The notes under the pieces were generated by a model. It did not search any database. It had not been told where the DNA came from and saw only the letters and a program-made list of their open reading frames with translations. Position numbers and translations under genes: made by a program. Shown piece after piece: positions 28,088 through 37,768 of a DNA stretch of 64,000 nt. The stretch comes from Methylobacterium sp. PvR107 (GTDB taxonomy: Bacteria > Pseudomonadota > Alphaproteobacteria > Rhizobiales > Beijerinckiaceae): contig NZ_JAFIBW010000001.1 in assembly GCF_017833295.1 (NCBI RefSeq), forward strand, positions 3,933,501 to 3,997,500, in the 5' to 3' direction. Positions within the stretch are counted from its first letter, which is position 1; the number at the start of each line of letters is the position of its first letter.

Positions 28088-28729
28088 ATGGCCTTCCTGA
28101 ACGACTTGCCTATCGCTGACCTGATCGCGAATTACGGCTACATCGCCATTTTCGTGATCATCACCCTGGAAAGCGCCGGCGTGCCGTGCCCGGGCGAGAC
28201 GGTGCTGATCTCGGCCGCCGTCTATGCCGGCAGCACCGGCAACCTCAATATCGGCCTCGTGATCACCGCGGCCGCGGCGGCCGCGATTCTGGGTGACAAT
28301 GTCGGCTACTGGGCCGGCCGCCGCTGGGGCATGCCCCTGCTCCTGCGCTACGGGCACATGATCGCCCTCGATCACGGACGTCTCAAGCTCGGCCAGTATC
28401 TGTTCCGCCGGCATGGCGGGAAGATCGTGTTCTTCGGCCGCTTCACCGCGATGCTGCGTGCCTACGCGGCCCTGCTCGCGGGCGTGAACCGGCTGGATGC
28501 CCGGCGCTTCTTCGCCTTCAACGCGCTGGGCGGGGTCACCTGGGCGGCCAGCATGGGAATCGGGTCATATTATTGCGGACGCTCGATCGAGCACATCGTG
28601 GGTCCGGTCGGCCTGACGCTGCTGGCGCTGGTGGTGTTCGGCGGCCTGGCCCTCTGGCTGTTCGTGCGTCGGCATGAGGCGCGCCTGCTCAGCGAGGCGG
28701 AGAGCGCCATTCCAGGCCCGCTCGCCTGA
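28088..28729 (+). CDS. DedA family membrane protein
   Basis: 213 residues with about four to five hydrophobic segments. Family landmarks: FVIITLESAGVPCPGETVLISAAVYAG (E and PGE in the first re-entrant loop) and GGKIVFFGRFTAMLRAYAALLAGVNRL (the FGRF/R motif). DedA proteins are inner-membrane transporters or scramblases of undecaprenyl phosphate or lipids and influence envelope integrity. Convergent with the nuclease gene, five bases apart. Confidence 0.93.
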   Translation: MAFLNDLPIADLIANYGYIAIFVIITLESAGVPCPGETVLISAAVYAGSTGNLNIGLVITAAAAAAILGDNVGYWAGRRWGMPLLLRYGHMIALDHGRLKLGQYLFRRHGGKIVFFGRFTAMLRAYAALLAGVNRLDARRFFAFNALGGVTWAASMGIGSYYCGRSIEHIVGPVGLTLLALVVFGGLALWLFVRRHEARLLSEAESAIPGPLA

Positions 28730-28734
28730 AGCCG

Positions 28735-29484
28735 TCACATCGCGGCGAGGTCGAGCGCGGCGAGGGCATCGTGATGCAGGAGCAGCACGCCCGTCGCCGT
28801 CGCGAGCCGGCGGGCCGCCGGCGTGAACCCGGCATTCGAGACCACCGCGGCCCGGTCGCCCGCCCAGTAGCGCTGGGCCGCCGCCGCTTCCTGCACCGCG
28901 GCATTGCCGACGGGCTTGCTCAGCCGCTTGCACTGGACCACGAGGCGCAGGCCGTCACGCACCGCCACGATATCGGCACCCTGATCGCCGCTCGCCGGAG
29001 TCCGGTGCGCCCGCCAGCCGGCCTCGACGAGGCGCTCGGCGCAGAAACGCTCGTAATCGAGCCCCGATTCCGGAGCCTCTTCCTCGTCCGGGAGTGCGAC
29101 TGCAGCGGCCTCGGCCTCGACGATTGCCAGCATCCGCTCGCGCTCCGAGACGGCGAGATCGGCGTAGCGCGGACCGATCTGCGGCAGCACCGTGCGATCG
29201 AGGAAGTATGCCCGCTCGCGCAGCCAGCCGTCCTCGATCCTGTTGCCGTAGGCGTCGCAGAAGCTCTCCTGCCGCCGCCGGAGCGCCAGGGTCTCGCCAT
29301 GCGCCCGGGCGATGCGGCGCACCCGCGCCCGGAAGCGGCCGGGCCGACCGACATGGCGCGTCAGCACCAGCGTGAGCACGACGCCCGTCGCCGCGAAGCC
29401 GGGCGTGCCGTACCAGAACCCGAACGGGCAGCCGATCACGGCCGTCCAGAACAGGCGGGCGACGGGGCTGGGCTTGCCGGACAT
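28735..29484 (-). CDS. Mrr-like restriction endonuclease-fold protein with N-terminal membrane segments
   Basis: 249 residues from ATG 29484 (MSGKPSPVAR). Residues about 10-40 are hydrophobic (LFWTAVIGCPFGFWYGTPGFAATGVVLTLVL), suggesting membrane anchoring. The C-terminal 110 residues are an Mrr-type nuclease domain: YERFCAERLVEAGWRAHRTPASGDQGADIVAVRDGLRLVVQCKR provides Glu, Asp and the QxK of the PD-(D/E)xK active site. No methyltransferase or specificity gene is next to it. Such membrane-linked Mrr proteins are widespread; role in defence or DNA processing is unproven. Confidence 0.82.
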   Translation of the reverse strand: MSGKPSPVARLFWTAVIGCPFGFWYGTPGFAATGVVLTLVLTRHVGRPGRFRARVRRIARAHGETLALRRRQESFCDAYGNRIEDGWLRERAYFLDRTVLPQIGPRYADLAVSERERMLAIVEAEAAAVALPDEEEAPESGLDYERFCAERLVEAGWRAHRTPASGDQGADIVAVRDGLRLVVQCKRLSKPVGNAAVQEAAAAQRYWAGDRAAVVSNAGFTPAARRLATATGVLLLHHDALAALDLAAM

Positions 29485-29582
29485 CGGGTCTCGGGAGTGC
29501 GGAGGGTCGCTCGACCCTCGCAAGCGCCCCTTGCCCGATACCTAAACCGGGGCCGGAAAGCTGTGGATGCGCGCGGACGCGC

Positions 29583-29996
29583 TCAGCCCTTCCGGCGCTG
29601 ATGGCCGAGCCCCATGCTTTTGGCGAGGCTGGAGCGCGCGGCTGCATAGTTCGGCGCCACCATCGGATAGTCGGGCGGGAGGCCCCATTTCTGGCGGTAC
29701 GCGTCGGGCGTCAGATCGTAATGGGTGCGCAGGTGACGCTTGAGCGACTTGAACCGCTTTCCGTCCTCCAGGCAAACGATGAAGTCCGGCTGGACCGAAC
29801 GCCGGATCGGGACGGCAGGCCGTAACGCCTCCGCCGGCGCTGCAGCGGGCTGGCTGAGCCCATGCAGGGTCGCATGGACCGCCGCGATCAGGCCCGGCAG
29901 TTCCGGCGCGGGCACCGGATTGTTGCGCACGAAGGCCGATACGATGTCGACCGACAGCGTGAGGTAGTCCGGTTGCCCTTCAACCGTGGCATCCAT
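29583..29996 (-). CDS. MucR/Ros-family transcriptional regulator
   Basis: 137 residues. The C-terminal region [36 protein letters not shown] and [22 protein letters not shown] is the Ros/MucR DNA-binding domain. The zinc-ligand pattern has the first Cys and both His, but the second Cys of Ros is Asp (CLED), as in several MucR homologues that fold with altered or no zinc. These proteins silence AT-rich promoters and repress their own gene; the 410 bp upstream are noticeably AT-richer in the first 200 bases. Monocistronic. Confidence 0.93.
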   Translation of the reverse strand: MDATVEGQPDYLTLSVDIVSAFVRNNPVPAPELPGLIAAVHATLHGLSQPAAAPAEALRPAVPIRRSVQPDFIVCLEDGKRFKSLKRHLRTHYDLTPDAYRQKWGLPPDYPMVAPNYAAARSSLAKSMGLGHQRRKG

Positions 29997-30406
29997 CCCT
30001 CGATCTCCTCGCGATCCCTGGCCTCGGCCGCCGGTCTGGGCGGAACGGCCGGAATCTGTTTCTGGTTGGCCTGATACAGGGTAGTTAAGGCGCAGTTACT
30101 ATGGTGATGTGAATTTGATGGCAAGACCAATCGAGATAGGTTGGCAAGATCCGGTTTGACGACGATAAAGGCTGGTGGATATTGGACATAGTGGGTGGCT
30201 CTTTGTGTCCGATCGGGCCGGGAGGCGTGTCCGACAGAGGCGTTTCGATCGGGCATCGCACGTGCGGCGGGCTGCGCGATCTGCTAGAGCGGCGCAGGCC
30301 TGGGGGCTCGCCGGATCCCGGTGCGAGCGAGGGACACCGCATGCACGCCGGCACGCATCGCCCACCGGATCTCATCCCGTGACGGCGGCCCCGTGAGCGG
30401 CCGGTC
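29997..30406. other. Intergenic region between mucR-like gene and acyl-CoA synthetase gene
   Basis: No gene seen. The half next to the MucR-type gene (about 30060-30180) is AT-rich and T-rich, suitable for MucR autoregulation; the other half is GC-rich leader of the divergent synthetase gene. Confidence 0.4.
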
Positions 30407-33082
30407 GTGAGTACCTATCGGTTCGACAAGCTGCTGGCGCCCCGCTCGATTGCCCTGGTCGGGGCCGTGACGCGGGAGGGCTCGCTGGGTCGCGGGGTGC
30501 TGGACAGCCTGCGCGGCGCCGGTTTTCCGGGCGCGATCATGCCGGTTCAGCCCGACCAGGCCGCCGTCGACGGCCTGCCCTGCGTGCCGCGGATCGCGGA
30601 TCTGCCGGCCGTCCCCGATCTCGTCCTGATCGCGGTGCCGCCGCCGGGCGTTCCCGACGTCGTGGCGCAGGCCGCCGAGATCGGCGCGGGGGCGGCCGTC
30701 ATCCTTACCGCGCGACTCGGCTCGGAGCCGGACGACCCCGGTCCGACGGCCCATCGGATCGCCCGTGCCCATGGCCTGCGCCTGCTTGGGCCCGACAGCG
30801 CCGGGCTGGCGGTTCCGGGCGCCAAGCTCAATGCCAGCCTCTTCGCCCACGCCCCCAAGGCCGGTGACCTCGCGCTCGTGTCGCAATCCGGCACCGTCGC
30901 CGCGGCCCTCGTGGAATGGGGCGCCCGCCACGGGACCGGCTTCTCGGCGGTCCTTTCGCTGGGCAGCGTGCTCGATATCGGCGTGGCCGATTGCCTGGAT
31001 CATTTCGCTGCCGATTACCGCACCCGCGCGATCCTTCTCTGTCTCGACCGGGTTTCGGACGCACGCCGGTTCATGTCGGCCGCGCGCGCCGCGGCGCGCG
31101 CGAAACCCGTCGTGGTTCTGCGCGCCGGTCGCCATCGGCCGGACAGCCGGGCGGCCGTGACCCATACCGGCGCGCTGGCCCGCCCGGACGCGGTCTACGC
31201 GGCGGCCTTCCGGCGGGCCGGTCTCCTGGCCGTCCAAGATCTCGACGAGATGTTCTCCGCGGTCGAGACCCTGGGGCGCCAGCGTCCGTTCCCGGGCGAT
31301 CGGCTGGCCATCCTGTCGAACGGCCGGGGCATCGGCCTGCTCGCCGCCGACCGGCTGATCGAGAAATCAGGCAGCCTCGCCGGAGCCGCCGCGGCCGAGG
31401 GGCGTCCGGCCGGCAATCCGCTCGACCTCGGCATCGATGCGGCCGGCCCGGCCTTCTCGGCCGCCCTGGGCCCGATGCTCGTGGACCGGACGAGCGATGC
31501 CGTGCTGGCGATCCACGTCCCGACCGCCCGCTCGGAGGCCGGCGAGGTCGCCGGCGCGATCGCCGAGACGGTCAAGCGGGCCCGTGCCGGCCAGACGCGC
31601 AAGAAGCCGGTCTTCGCGGTCTGCCTGGGCGATGCCGAGGCCGCGCGCGACGCCTACGCCCGGGCCGGGATCCCGCATTTCACCACCGATTCGGAGGCGA
31701 TCGAGGGCTTCCTGCATCTCGTGCGTTACCGCGAGGCGCAGGACGACCTCATGCGCACGCCGGATTCGCTGCCGCGCGACTTCTCCCCCGACACGGCCCG
31801 CGCCCGCTCGATCATCGCCGGCGCCCTCCGCCAGGGCGCCGCGTGGCTCGATCCGATCGCGGTGAACGGCCTGCTGGAGGCCTACGGCATCCCGACCGTT
31901 CCGATCACGCTGGCCCCCGACAAGGATGCGGCCGCCGCAGCCGCCTGGCCGATCATCGCGGCGGGCGGAGCCGTGGCCCTCAAGGTCGTCTCCCCCGATG
32001 TCGTGCACAAATCCGATGTCGGCGGGGTTCATCTCGACCTCACCAGCGAAGCCGATGTCCGCGCGGCCGCGGGCAGCATCCTCACTCGGGCGCGCCGGGA
32101 GCGTCCGGACGCCCGGGTCACCGGTTTCGCCGTGCAGCCGATGGTGCGCAGGGGCCAGCGGCGCGAGCTCATCGCCGGCCTCGCCGAGGATCCGGTCTTC
32201 GGCCCCGTCGTGGTCTTCGGCCGCGGCGGCACGGCCGTGGAGGTGATCGACGACCGGGCGCTCGGCCTGCCGCCGCTGGACCTGATCCTCGCCCGCGACC
32301 TGATCGGCCGCACCCGCGTCGCCCGGCGTCTCGACAGCTACCGCGACGTGCCGGCGGCCGACCTGCCGGCGATCGCGCTGACGCTGGTGAAGCTGTCCCA
32401 GCTGGCCGCCGACCTACCGCAGGTCCGCGAGCTCGACATCAACCCGTTGCTGGCTGACGAGACCGGCGTGCTGGCGCTTGACGCCAAGGTGCGGATCGGC
32501 CGCTCCGACAAGCGGCAATACGGCCGCGGCCATCCGCGTTTCGCGATCCGCCCTTACCCGGCGGAGTGGGTCCGCACCCTCAACCTCAAGGACCGCACGA
32601 TCCGCGTGCGGCCGGTGCGGCCCGAGGACGAGGGCCTGTTCCTGACCTTCTTCAAGGGGCTCGACCCGGAGGATCTGCGTCTGCGCTTCTTCGGGCCGGT
32701 GCGCGAGTTCAGCCATGCCTTCCTGGCGCGCCTCACGCAGCTGGACTACGCCCGGGCCATCGCGTTCGTGGCTACCGAGGTCGAGCCGAACGGGGGCGAG
32801 CGGATGCTCGGCGCCGTACGGCTGCACGCCGACGCCAATCACGAGAGCGGCGAGTACGCAATCGCGGTGGGCCGCGACGTCCGGGGCACCGGCCTGGCTT
32901 TCGCCCTGATGCGCCTGATGATCGATTGGGCGCGCTCGGAGGGGATCGGCCGGGTCGAGGGCTCGGTGCTGGCTGAGAACAGGCCGATGCTGGCCGTCTG
33001 CCGTCGCCTCGGCTTCGCGCAGGGACGCGACCCGGAGGATCCCGGCTTGGTGAAGGTGCAACTGCAACTGGCGGGGGTTTGA
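30407..33082 (+). CDS. Bifunctional acyl-CoA synthetase (NDP-forming)/GNAT acetyltransferase fusion
   Basis: 891 residues from a GTG start. Order: CoA-binding domain with SIALVGA near the N-terminus (about 10-130), succinyl-CoA-ligase-like domains carrying the phospho-His region (about 150-450), an ATP-grasp domain (about 480-700, VALKVVSPDVVHKSDVGGVHLDL), and a C-terminal GNAT domain (about 725-891, IRVRPVRPEDEGLF and the acetyl-CoA loop GRDVRGTGLAFALMRLMI). This is the architecture of Pat/AcuA-like protein lysine acetyltransferases such as Salmonella Pat, in which the synthetase half is often inactive and regulatory. Whether this copy acetylates proteins, makes acetyl-CoA, or both is not decidable here. 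Confidence 0.9.
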   Translation: MSTYRFDKLLAPRSIALVGAVTREGSLGRGVLDSLRGAGFPGAIMPVQPDQAAVDGLPCVPRIADLPAVPDLVLIAVPPPGVPDVVAQAAEIGAGAAVILTARLGSEPDDPGPTAHRIARAHGLRLLGPDSAGLAVPGAKLNASLFAHAPKAGDLALVSQSGTVAAALVEWGARHGTGFSAVLSLGSVLDIGVADCLDHFAADYRTRAILLCLDRVSDARRFMSAARAAARAKPVVVLRAGRHRPDSRAAVTHTGALARPDAVYAAAFRRAGLLAVQDLDEMFSAVETLGRQRPFPGDRLAILSNGRGIGLLAADRLIEKSGSLAGAAAAEGRPAGNPLDLGIDAAGPAFSAALGPMLVDRTSDAVLAIHVPTARSEAGEVAGAIAETVKRARAGQTRKKPVFAVCLGDAEAARDAYARAGIPHFTTDSEAIEGFLHLVRYREAQDDLMRTPDSLPRDFSPDTARARSIIAGALRQGAAWLDPIAVNGLLEAYGIPTVPITLAPDKDAAAAAAWPIIAAGGAVALKVVSPDVVHKSDVGGVHLDLTSEADVRAAAGSILTRARRERPDARVTGFAVQPMVRRGQRRELIAGLAEDPVFGPVVVFGRGGTAVEVIDDRALGLPPLDLILARDLIGRTRVARRLDSYRDVPAADLPAIALTLVKLSQLAADLPQVRELDINPLLADETGVLALDAKVRIGRSDKRQYGRGHPRFAIRPYPAEWVRTLNLKDRTIRVRPVRPEDEGLFLTFFKGLDPEDLRLRFFGPVREFSHAFLARLTQLDYARAIAFVATEVEPNGGERMLGAVRLHADANHESGEYAIAVGRDVRGTGLAFALMRLMIDWARSEGIGRVEGSVLAENRPMLAVCRRLGFAQGRDPEDPGLVKVQLQLAGV

Positions 33083-33110
33083 CGTCTGCTCGGATGCAGG
33101 GCGCTCCCGC

Positions 33111-33231
33111 CATCGTCTTCCCGTGGCCGCGGAAGCGGAAACCCGGATCCAGACCCACCGACGCGCCAAGTCTTTCACCGACACAGGGTCTGGATCCCGG
33201 GTTCGCCTGCTGCGCCCCGGCATGACACGGA
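33111..33231. repeat. Dispersed imperfect palindrome, family 1, copy D
   Basis: Diverged copy (CCCGTGGCCGCGGAAGCGGAAACCCGGATCCAG ... CTGGATCCCGGGTTCGCCTGCTGCGCCCCGGCATGACACGG) between two convergent genes, where it could end both transcripts. Confidence 0.65.
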
Positions 33232-33303
33232 CGGGTGGCCCGCGAGGACGTCAGGCTTCGCGCGGCTCCATCCCGAAAGCCGGCACCCATGAAGTGGCCC
33301 CTG

Positions 33304-34944
33304 TCAGCGGCGCTCCGCCGTGGGCTTGGCCGAAGCGGGCTTCGTCGGGCCGGGATTGGCTGCCGCCGGGGGCACCCCGGCGGGTCTGGCCGTCGGCGCA
33401 GTGGCGGCCGGCTTCACGAGCGCGGGGACGGCGGCCGCGGGCGGGATCGCGCCGGTGGCCGCAGGTTCCGGCGCCGGGGTGTCGAGATTGTAGATGTCGT
33501 CGCGGAAATGCACCTTGCCGTCCGGGGTGGCGTAGCCCGTGAGGTACACGAAGGTCACCGGAACCGGCTTGGGCAGTTTGATGTCGCGGCGCTCGCCGTC
33601 GGCGATGCCGGTCTCGATCTCGATCGGCCCCCAGCTCGTGCCCGGACCGTTCGGACCGTCGGTGCCCTGCAGCAGCCACCCGACGAGCTCCTTCACCTGC
33701 CCGACGCGGACGCAGCCGTGGCTGTGGAAGCGCACGCTGGCGGCGAATAGCGATTTCGCCGGCGTGTCGTGCATGTAGACGGCAAAGCGGTTCGGCATGT
33801 CGATCCGCACCTGGCCCAGGGAATTGTCGAAGCCGGAATCCTGCCGCAGCGTGTAGTTGACGGCCTTCTCGCCCGCCCAGTCGATCTTGGTCGGGTCGAC
33901 CTCGCCGGTCGCGCCGAGGATCCGGATGTGGTTCTTGGCGAGATAACCGGGATTCTTCCGCATCTGCGGGATGATCTCGTTCTTCACCACCGACGCCGGC
34001 ACCGTCCAGGTCGGGTTGAAGTTGATGTCGGTGATCCGCGTCTCGACCGCCGGCGTCGCCTTGTCGGGGGAGCCGACCACCGCGACGTAGCGGCGGACCA
34101 CTGCGCCGTTCTCCACCGCCTCGACGACGGCCGACGGGATGTTGACCACGACGTAGCGCTCGCCGAACGGGAATTTCGAGCCCATCAGCCGAGCCGCCGA
34201 GGCGGCGAGCTGACGCTGACGCACCGGGGCCGGCACGTTGAGCGCGTTGATCGTGAGGCGGCCCAGAATGCCGCTGTCGGGCAGGCCGTGGCGGCCCTGG
34301 AAGGCCGCGATCGCCGCCACGAGGGGCGGGTCGAGGCGGTCGCTCGGGGGCGCGTCCGCCGCCAGATCGCCGGTCAGGGTCAGATGGTGGCGCAGCGCCG
34401 GGATCCCCGGGCTGCGTTCGCCGGGCTTCAGGCGCGCGAGATCCTCGGGCAGCCGTTCCCAGCCGCCGGCCTCCGCGAAGGCCGCGTAGCGCTCCGCCGC
34501 CCGGAGCGTGTCCAGGAAGGTGCGCGACGTCAGCGTCGGATTCGGGTCTGCGGAGACCTTGGCGTAGACGAGGGGCGCCGGCTCACGCGGTTTCCTCGCC
34601 GCTTCCTGCGGCTTGCCCTGGAGGGACCTGGATTCGGGGGATGCCGTCTCCGTGGGCTTGGGCTCGGTCGGCTTTGCCTCGGGACCTTTTGCCTCCGGCA
34701 CCTTGGTTTCCGGAACCTTGGCCTCCGGGCCCTTGCCAGCCGATGCGGCGTCCGGGCTCGGTGGCACGGAGACCGGAATGGCGCGCGGAGGGATCGGCCC
34801 CGGAGGCGGGCTGGCCGCCGGGACGGCCGCGGGGGCACCCTCTGCCAGCGCCGCGACGGACGTGCCGAGCAGCGCCAGGAGCGACAGGCCCGCACCGAGA
34901 AGGGCGCGCGGGCCGGCAGGACGGCGGGGTGGGACCGGGACCAT
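33304..34944 (-). CDS. L,D-transpeptidase, YcbB/LdtD type (exported)
   Basis: 546 residues from ATG 34944; an upstream in-frame ATG (35010) would put 22 residues before the signal peptide. Signal peptide about 1-38 (ALLGAGLSLLALLGTSVAALAEG), then a 100-residue Pro/Lys/Glu-rich linker, an LdtD-scaffold region (LAGLKP..., RSPGIPALRHHLTLTGDL), a peptidoglycan-binding motif (VAAIAAFQGRHGLPDSGILGRLTINALN) and a YkuD catalytic domain with HSHGCVRVG providing the nucleophilic Cys and His. Forms 3-3 peptidoglycan cross-links in the periplasm. A Pro/Ala-rich tail of about 60 residues follows the domain. Confidence 0.92.
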   Translation of the reverse strand: MVPVPPRRPAGPRALLGAGLSLLALLGTSVAALAEGAPAAVPAASPPPGPIPPRAIPVSVPPSPDAASAGKGPEAKVPETKVPEAKGPEAKPTEPKPTETASPESRSLQGKPQEAARKPREPAPLVYAKVSADPNPTLTSRTFLDTLRAAERYAAFAEAGGWERLPEDLARLKPGERSPGIPALRHHLTLTGDLAADAPPSDRLDPPLVAAIAAFQGRHGLPDSGILGRLTINALNVPAPVRQRQLAASAARLMGSKFPFGERYVVVNIPSAVVEAVENGAVVRRYVAVVGSPDKATPAVETRITDINFNPTWTVPASVVKNEIIPQMRKNPGYLAKNHIRILGATGEVDPTKIDWAGEKAVNYTLRQDSGFDNSLGQVRIDMPNRFAVYMHDTPAKSLFAASVRFHSHGCVRVGQVKELVGWLLQGTDGPNGPGTSWGPIEIETGIADGERRDIKLPKPVPVTFVYLTGYATPDGKVHFRDDIYNLDTPAPEPAATGAIPPAAAVPALVKPAATAPTARPAGVPPAAANPGPTKPASAKPTAERR

Positions 34945-35329
34945 ACGCAACACTCCCGACGCGCTCAGGCGGCGCGACCGGGACGGATGATGGGCCGGCG
35001 TGGTTACCAATCTCCTCCGACCCCGAGAGCGGTCCGAGATCGGGATTCACGATCCCGCAATTGGTCCAGCCGCGTGAGGTTTCGTGCGGATGTTGGCCGG
35101 CGCGAAAAGGGCGCTAATACATTTTGTGATTGGCTGGCTTCGGCACCCTCGTCTTCGCGGGCGGCGTGCAGCCATCCAGACAGCGCCACGTTCATCGACG
35201 GCGCGCTGCCCCGGGTGACGCTTCGCTCGTGATGACGAAACGGGTTGCCTCGACCGAGGCGGTCAATCGGACACCGCATGGCTGGTCCGCCGTGGCAGCC
35301 CAGGCCCAAACAGGAGATCGGTCCCCAGA
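34945..35329. other. Intergenic region between L,D-transpeptidase and acyltransferase genes
   Basis: Divergent promoter region; no gene, clear promoter consensus or repeat that I can support. Confidence 0.35.
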
Positions 35330-36448
35330 ATGCCGCATCCCGGAGACCCGCGTCCCGCCGCGATGCCCTACCTGCCGCAGCTCGACGGGGTTCGGGCGCT
35401 CGCCATCCTGATCGTGTTCGCGGCCCATTGCGGCTACAGCCACGTCGTGCCGGGCGGCTTCGGCGTCACAATCTTCTTCTTCCTCAGCGGCTACCTGATC
35501 ACCACGCTCCTGCGGATCGAGCGGGCGCGGACAGGTGCGGTCTCGCTCCCCGCCTTCTACCTTCGGCGGTGCCTGCGCATCCTGCCGCCGATGTACCTGA
35601 CGCTGCTCGCCTCCGGAGCGCTCTACGCGGTGGGCGTCCTCGACTGGATGCCGGTCGAGCCGGCGGCGGTGCTGGGCCAAGTGACCTTTCTGACCAACTA
35701 CCCCGGCCTGTTCGGCACCGAGGCGGTGCTGCCGGTGCCGCTCTGGAGCCTCGCGATCGAGGAGCACTTTTACCTCGTCTTCCCGCTGGCCTTCGTGCTC
35801 TGGCTCGGGCGCCTGCGGCCGCACCGGGCCGCGCTCGCCTGCCTGGGACTCTGCGCGGCGGTCCTGGCGATCCGGTGCATCAATGTCTGGCGGCTGCCGG
35901 ATTACAGCCTGAACTACAGCTGGACCCACACCCGGATCGACGCGATCCTGTTCGGCGGCTGCCTGGGCCTGTGGAACAACCCGGTGATCCCGGCCGACCG
36001 GGCGTGGCGCCCCGCGCTCTGGCACGTCGCGGCGAGCCTGGCGGTGATCCTCGGGACCCTGGCGGTCCGCGACCCTGCCTTCCGCGAGAGCCTGCGCTAC
36101 ACGCTCCAGAGCGCCGCCCTGTTCGTGCCCTTCGCTTACCTGCTGCACGGGGAGGGACGTCTGGTGCAGCTGCTGGCGAGCCGGCCGATGCGCCGGCTCG
36201 GGCTATGGTCTTACAGTTTCTACCTCGCGCACATGACCGTGGTGGCGCTGGTGCTGCACCTGAGGCCCGGGCTCCACGGGATCGGGCTGATGCTGGCGGC
36301 CTTCCCGGTGACGCTGGTCTGGTGCTGGGGCATGTACGGCCTTGTCGAGCGCCCATGCGCGCGTCTCCGTCGCCGGCTCCTGGTGGACCGGCCGCCGGAG
36401 CCGAGTCTCGTCGAGGGCGGCCGCCGGGCCGGCGTCACGCCCGCCTGA
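35330..36448 (+). CDS. Membrane acyltransferase, acyltransferase-3 family
   Basis: 372 residues with about ten hydrophobic segments. YLPQLDGVRALAILIVFAAHCG is the family start (with the conserved Arg and His), and IFFFLSGYLITTLL and YLRRCLRILPPMYL follow. Such inner-membrane enzymes O-acylate glycans, lipids or periplasmic sugars. A second in-frame ATG at 35363 (MPYLPQLDG) fits the domain start equally well. The acceptor is unknown; osmoregulated periplasmic glucan genes 4 kb away and cell-wall enzymes nearby are suggestive only. Its 3' end overlaps the convergent xylanase-like gene by 14 bases. Confidence 0.9.
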   Translation: MPHPGDPRPAAMPYLPQLDGVRALAILIVFAAHCGYSHVVPGGFGVTIFFFLSGYLITTLLRIERARTGAVSLPAFYLRRCLRILPPMYLTLLASGALYAVGVLDWMPVEPAAVLGQVTFLTNYPGLFGTEAVLPVPLWSLAIEEHFYLVFPLAFVLWLGRLRPHRAALACLGLCAAVLAIRCINVWRLPDYSLNYSWTHTRIDAILFGGCLGLWNNPVIPADRAWRPALWHVAASLAVILGTLAVRDPAFRESLRYTLQSAALFVPFAYLLHGEGRLVQLLASRPMRRLGLWSYSFYLAHMTVVALVLHLRPGLHGIGLMLAAFPVTLVWCWGMYGLVERPCARLRRRLLVDRPPEPSLVEGGRRAGVTPA

Positions 36449-37613
36449 GTTTGTCGCGGGCGGTCCTGTGATCCGGCGCGGCCTCGAAGGCCGCCTTCAT
36501 CGCGTGCCAGAGCGGCTTGCGCTGGAACTGCGCGTCGAGCGGCAGCGCCCGCTGCGGCAGGCCGTCGGGCCGCTTGCGATAGGGGTGGTCGTTCAGCCAC
36601 GTATCCGGGTCGTAGATGTCCCAGGTCACGACATCGAGGCAGGCGGGCTCGTCCAGCACCACGTCGAGGAAGCGGCGGGCAAAGTCGGCCACCTTGCGGT
36701 CGCGGGTGGCCACGTCGGACGGGAATGCCCGGTCGTCGATGTCGAGCTCGGTGATCTCGATCCCCAGTCCCATTTGGCCGATCTCCCGCAGGAAGCGGCG
36801 CAGCTGGCCCTGGTCGATCGGGATCGTGCTGGTGAGATGTGATTGCAGGCCGAAGCGCCGGATCGGCACGCCGCGGGACCGCATCGCTTCCAGGCGGCGC
36901 AGGACCTTGGTGCGCTTGGCCTCCATCCAGGGCACGCCCTGCTCCACGGCGTCCTCGTTCCAGGTGCCGGCGGCCGCGGGGTCGGTCTCGTGCAGGATCC
37001 GGAAGGCGAGATCGACGTAGCCGGGGCCGATCGAGGCGAGCCACGGCGAGTCGCGCAAGCCCCCGCCGCGGTCGGGATCGGCCTCGTTGCCGAGGATCTC
37101 GTTGACCACGTCCCAGGCGACGATCTGGCCCCGGTAATGGCCCGCCACCGTCTCGATCCAGCGCCGCATGAAGTCCTCGGCCTGGACGGCGCTCGCCCGG
37201 CCGAGCAGCGGCCCGACCCAGGGCGGCAGCGCCGCATGCCAGACGAGCGTGTGGCCGCGCATGCGCTGGCCGTTCCCCCTGGCGAAGCGCAGGAGCGCGT
37301 CGCCGCGGGCGAAGTCGGTCTTGCCGGGCGCCGGCAGGACCTCCTCCATCTTCATCTCGGTGCCGCAGACGAGGAGGCCGCACTCGCGCGCCACCGCCTG
37401 CCGGTAGGCGGGTGTCGCGTCGAAGCGGTGGAACGGCACCTCGCAGCCGTACGTCAGGCCCTTGGCGGCCGCAGCGGCCTGGAGGCTGTCACCCGACCAG
37501 GATGGCCGGCCGAGGGGCCCGAACCCGGCCGCGCCCGCCGCCCCCGCCGCCGTCGCGAGGCCGAGGGAGGCCGCACCGATGAGGATTGACCGGCGGCTCG
37601 GGGGAGGGGGCAT
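36435..37613 (-). CDS. Exported GH10 endo-1,4-beta-xylanase-like glycosidase
   Basis: 392 residues from ATG 37613. The start PPPSRRSILIGAASLGLATAAGAAG is a twin-arginine signal. GH10 barrel motifs: the beta-3 GHTLVWH at 120-126, acid/base Glu172 in AWDVVNEILGNE, nucleophile Glu289 in GIEITELDI, and a C-terminal TWDIYDPDTWLNDHP (the usual W-G-x-x-D-x-x-S-W loop has Ile-Tyr in place of Gly-x). Expected to hydrolyse beta-1,4-xylan or a related glycan in the periplasm or outside. In a plant-associated Methylobacterium this would fit plant cell-wall contact, but host glycans of the organism itself are possible. Divergent from an SDR gene. Confidence 0.9.
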   Translation of the reverse strand: MPPPPSRRSILIGAASLGLATAAGAAGAAGFGPLGRPSWSGDSLQAAAAAKGLTYGCEVPFHRFDATPAYRQAVARECGLLVCGTEMKMEEVLPAPGKTDFARGDALLRFARGNGQRMRGHTLVWHAALPPWVGPLLGRASAVQAEDFMRRWIETVAGHYRGQIVAWDVVNEILGNEADPDRGGGLRDSPWLASIGPGYVDLAFRILHETDPAAAGTWNEDAVEQGVPWMEAKRTKVLRRLEAMRSRGVPIRRFGLQSHLTSTIPIDQGQLRRFLREIGQMGLGIEITELDIDDRAFPSDVATRDRKVADFARRFLDVVLDEPACLDVVTWDIYDPDTWLNDHPYRKRPDGLPQRALPLDAQFQRKPLWHAMKAAFEAAPDHRTARDKLRRA

Positions 37614-37768
37614 CCGGGTCCTGAAGTCCAAAGGGCGCAGCCTCACCCTAACAGAAGCCGCCCCTGCGACGATCCGCGGCTTCTGCGGGGTTTCGATACG
37701 CTGCCGCGAACTCGCCTTCCTCCAGGCTCGCCCCATCTGAAGGGCGCCATCCAGCCGAGGACCGAGTC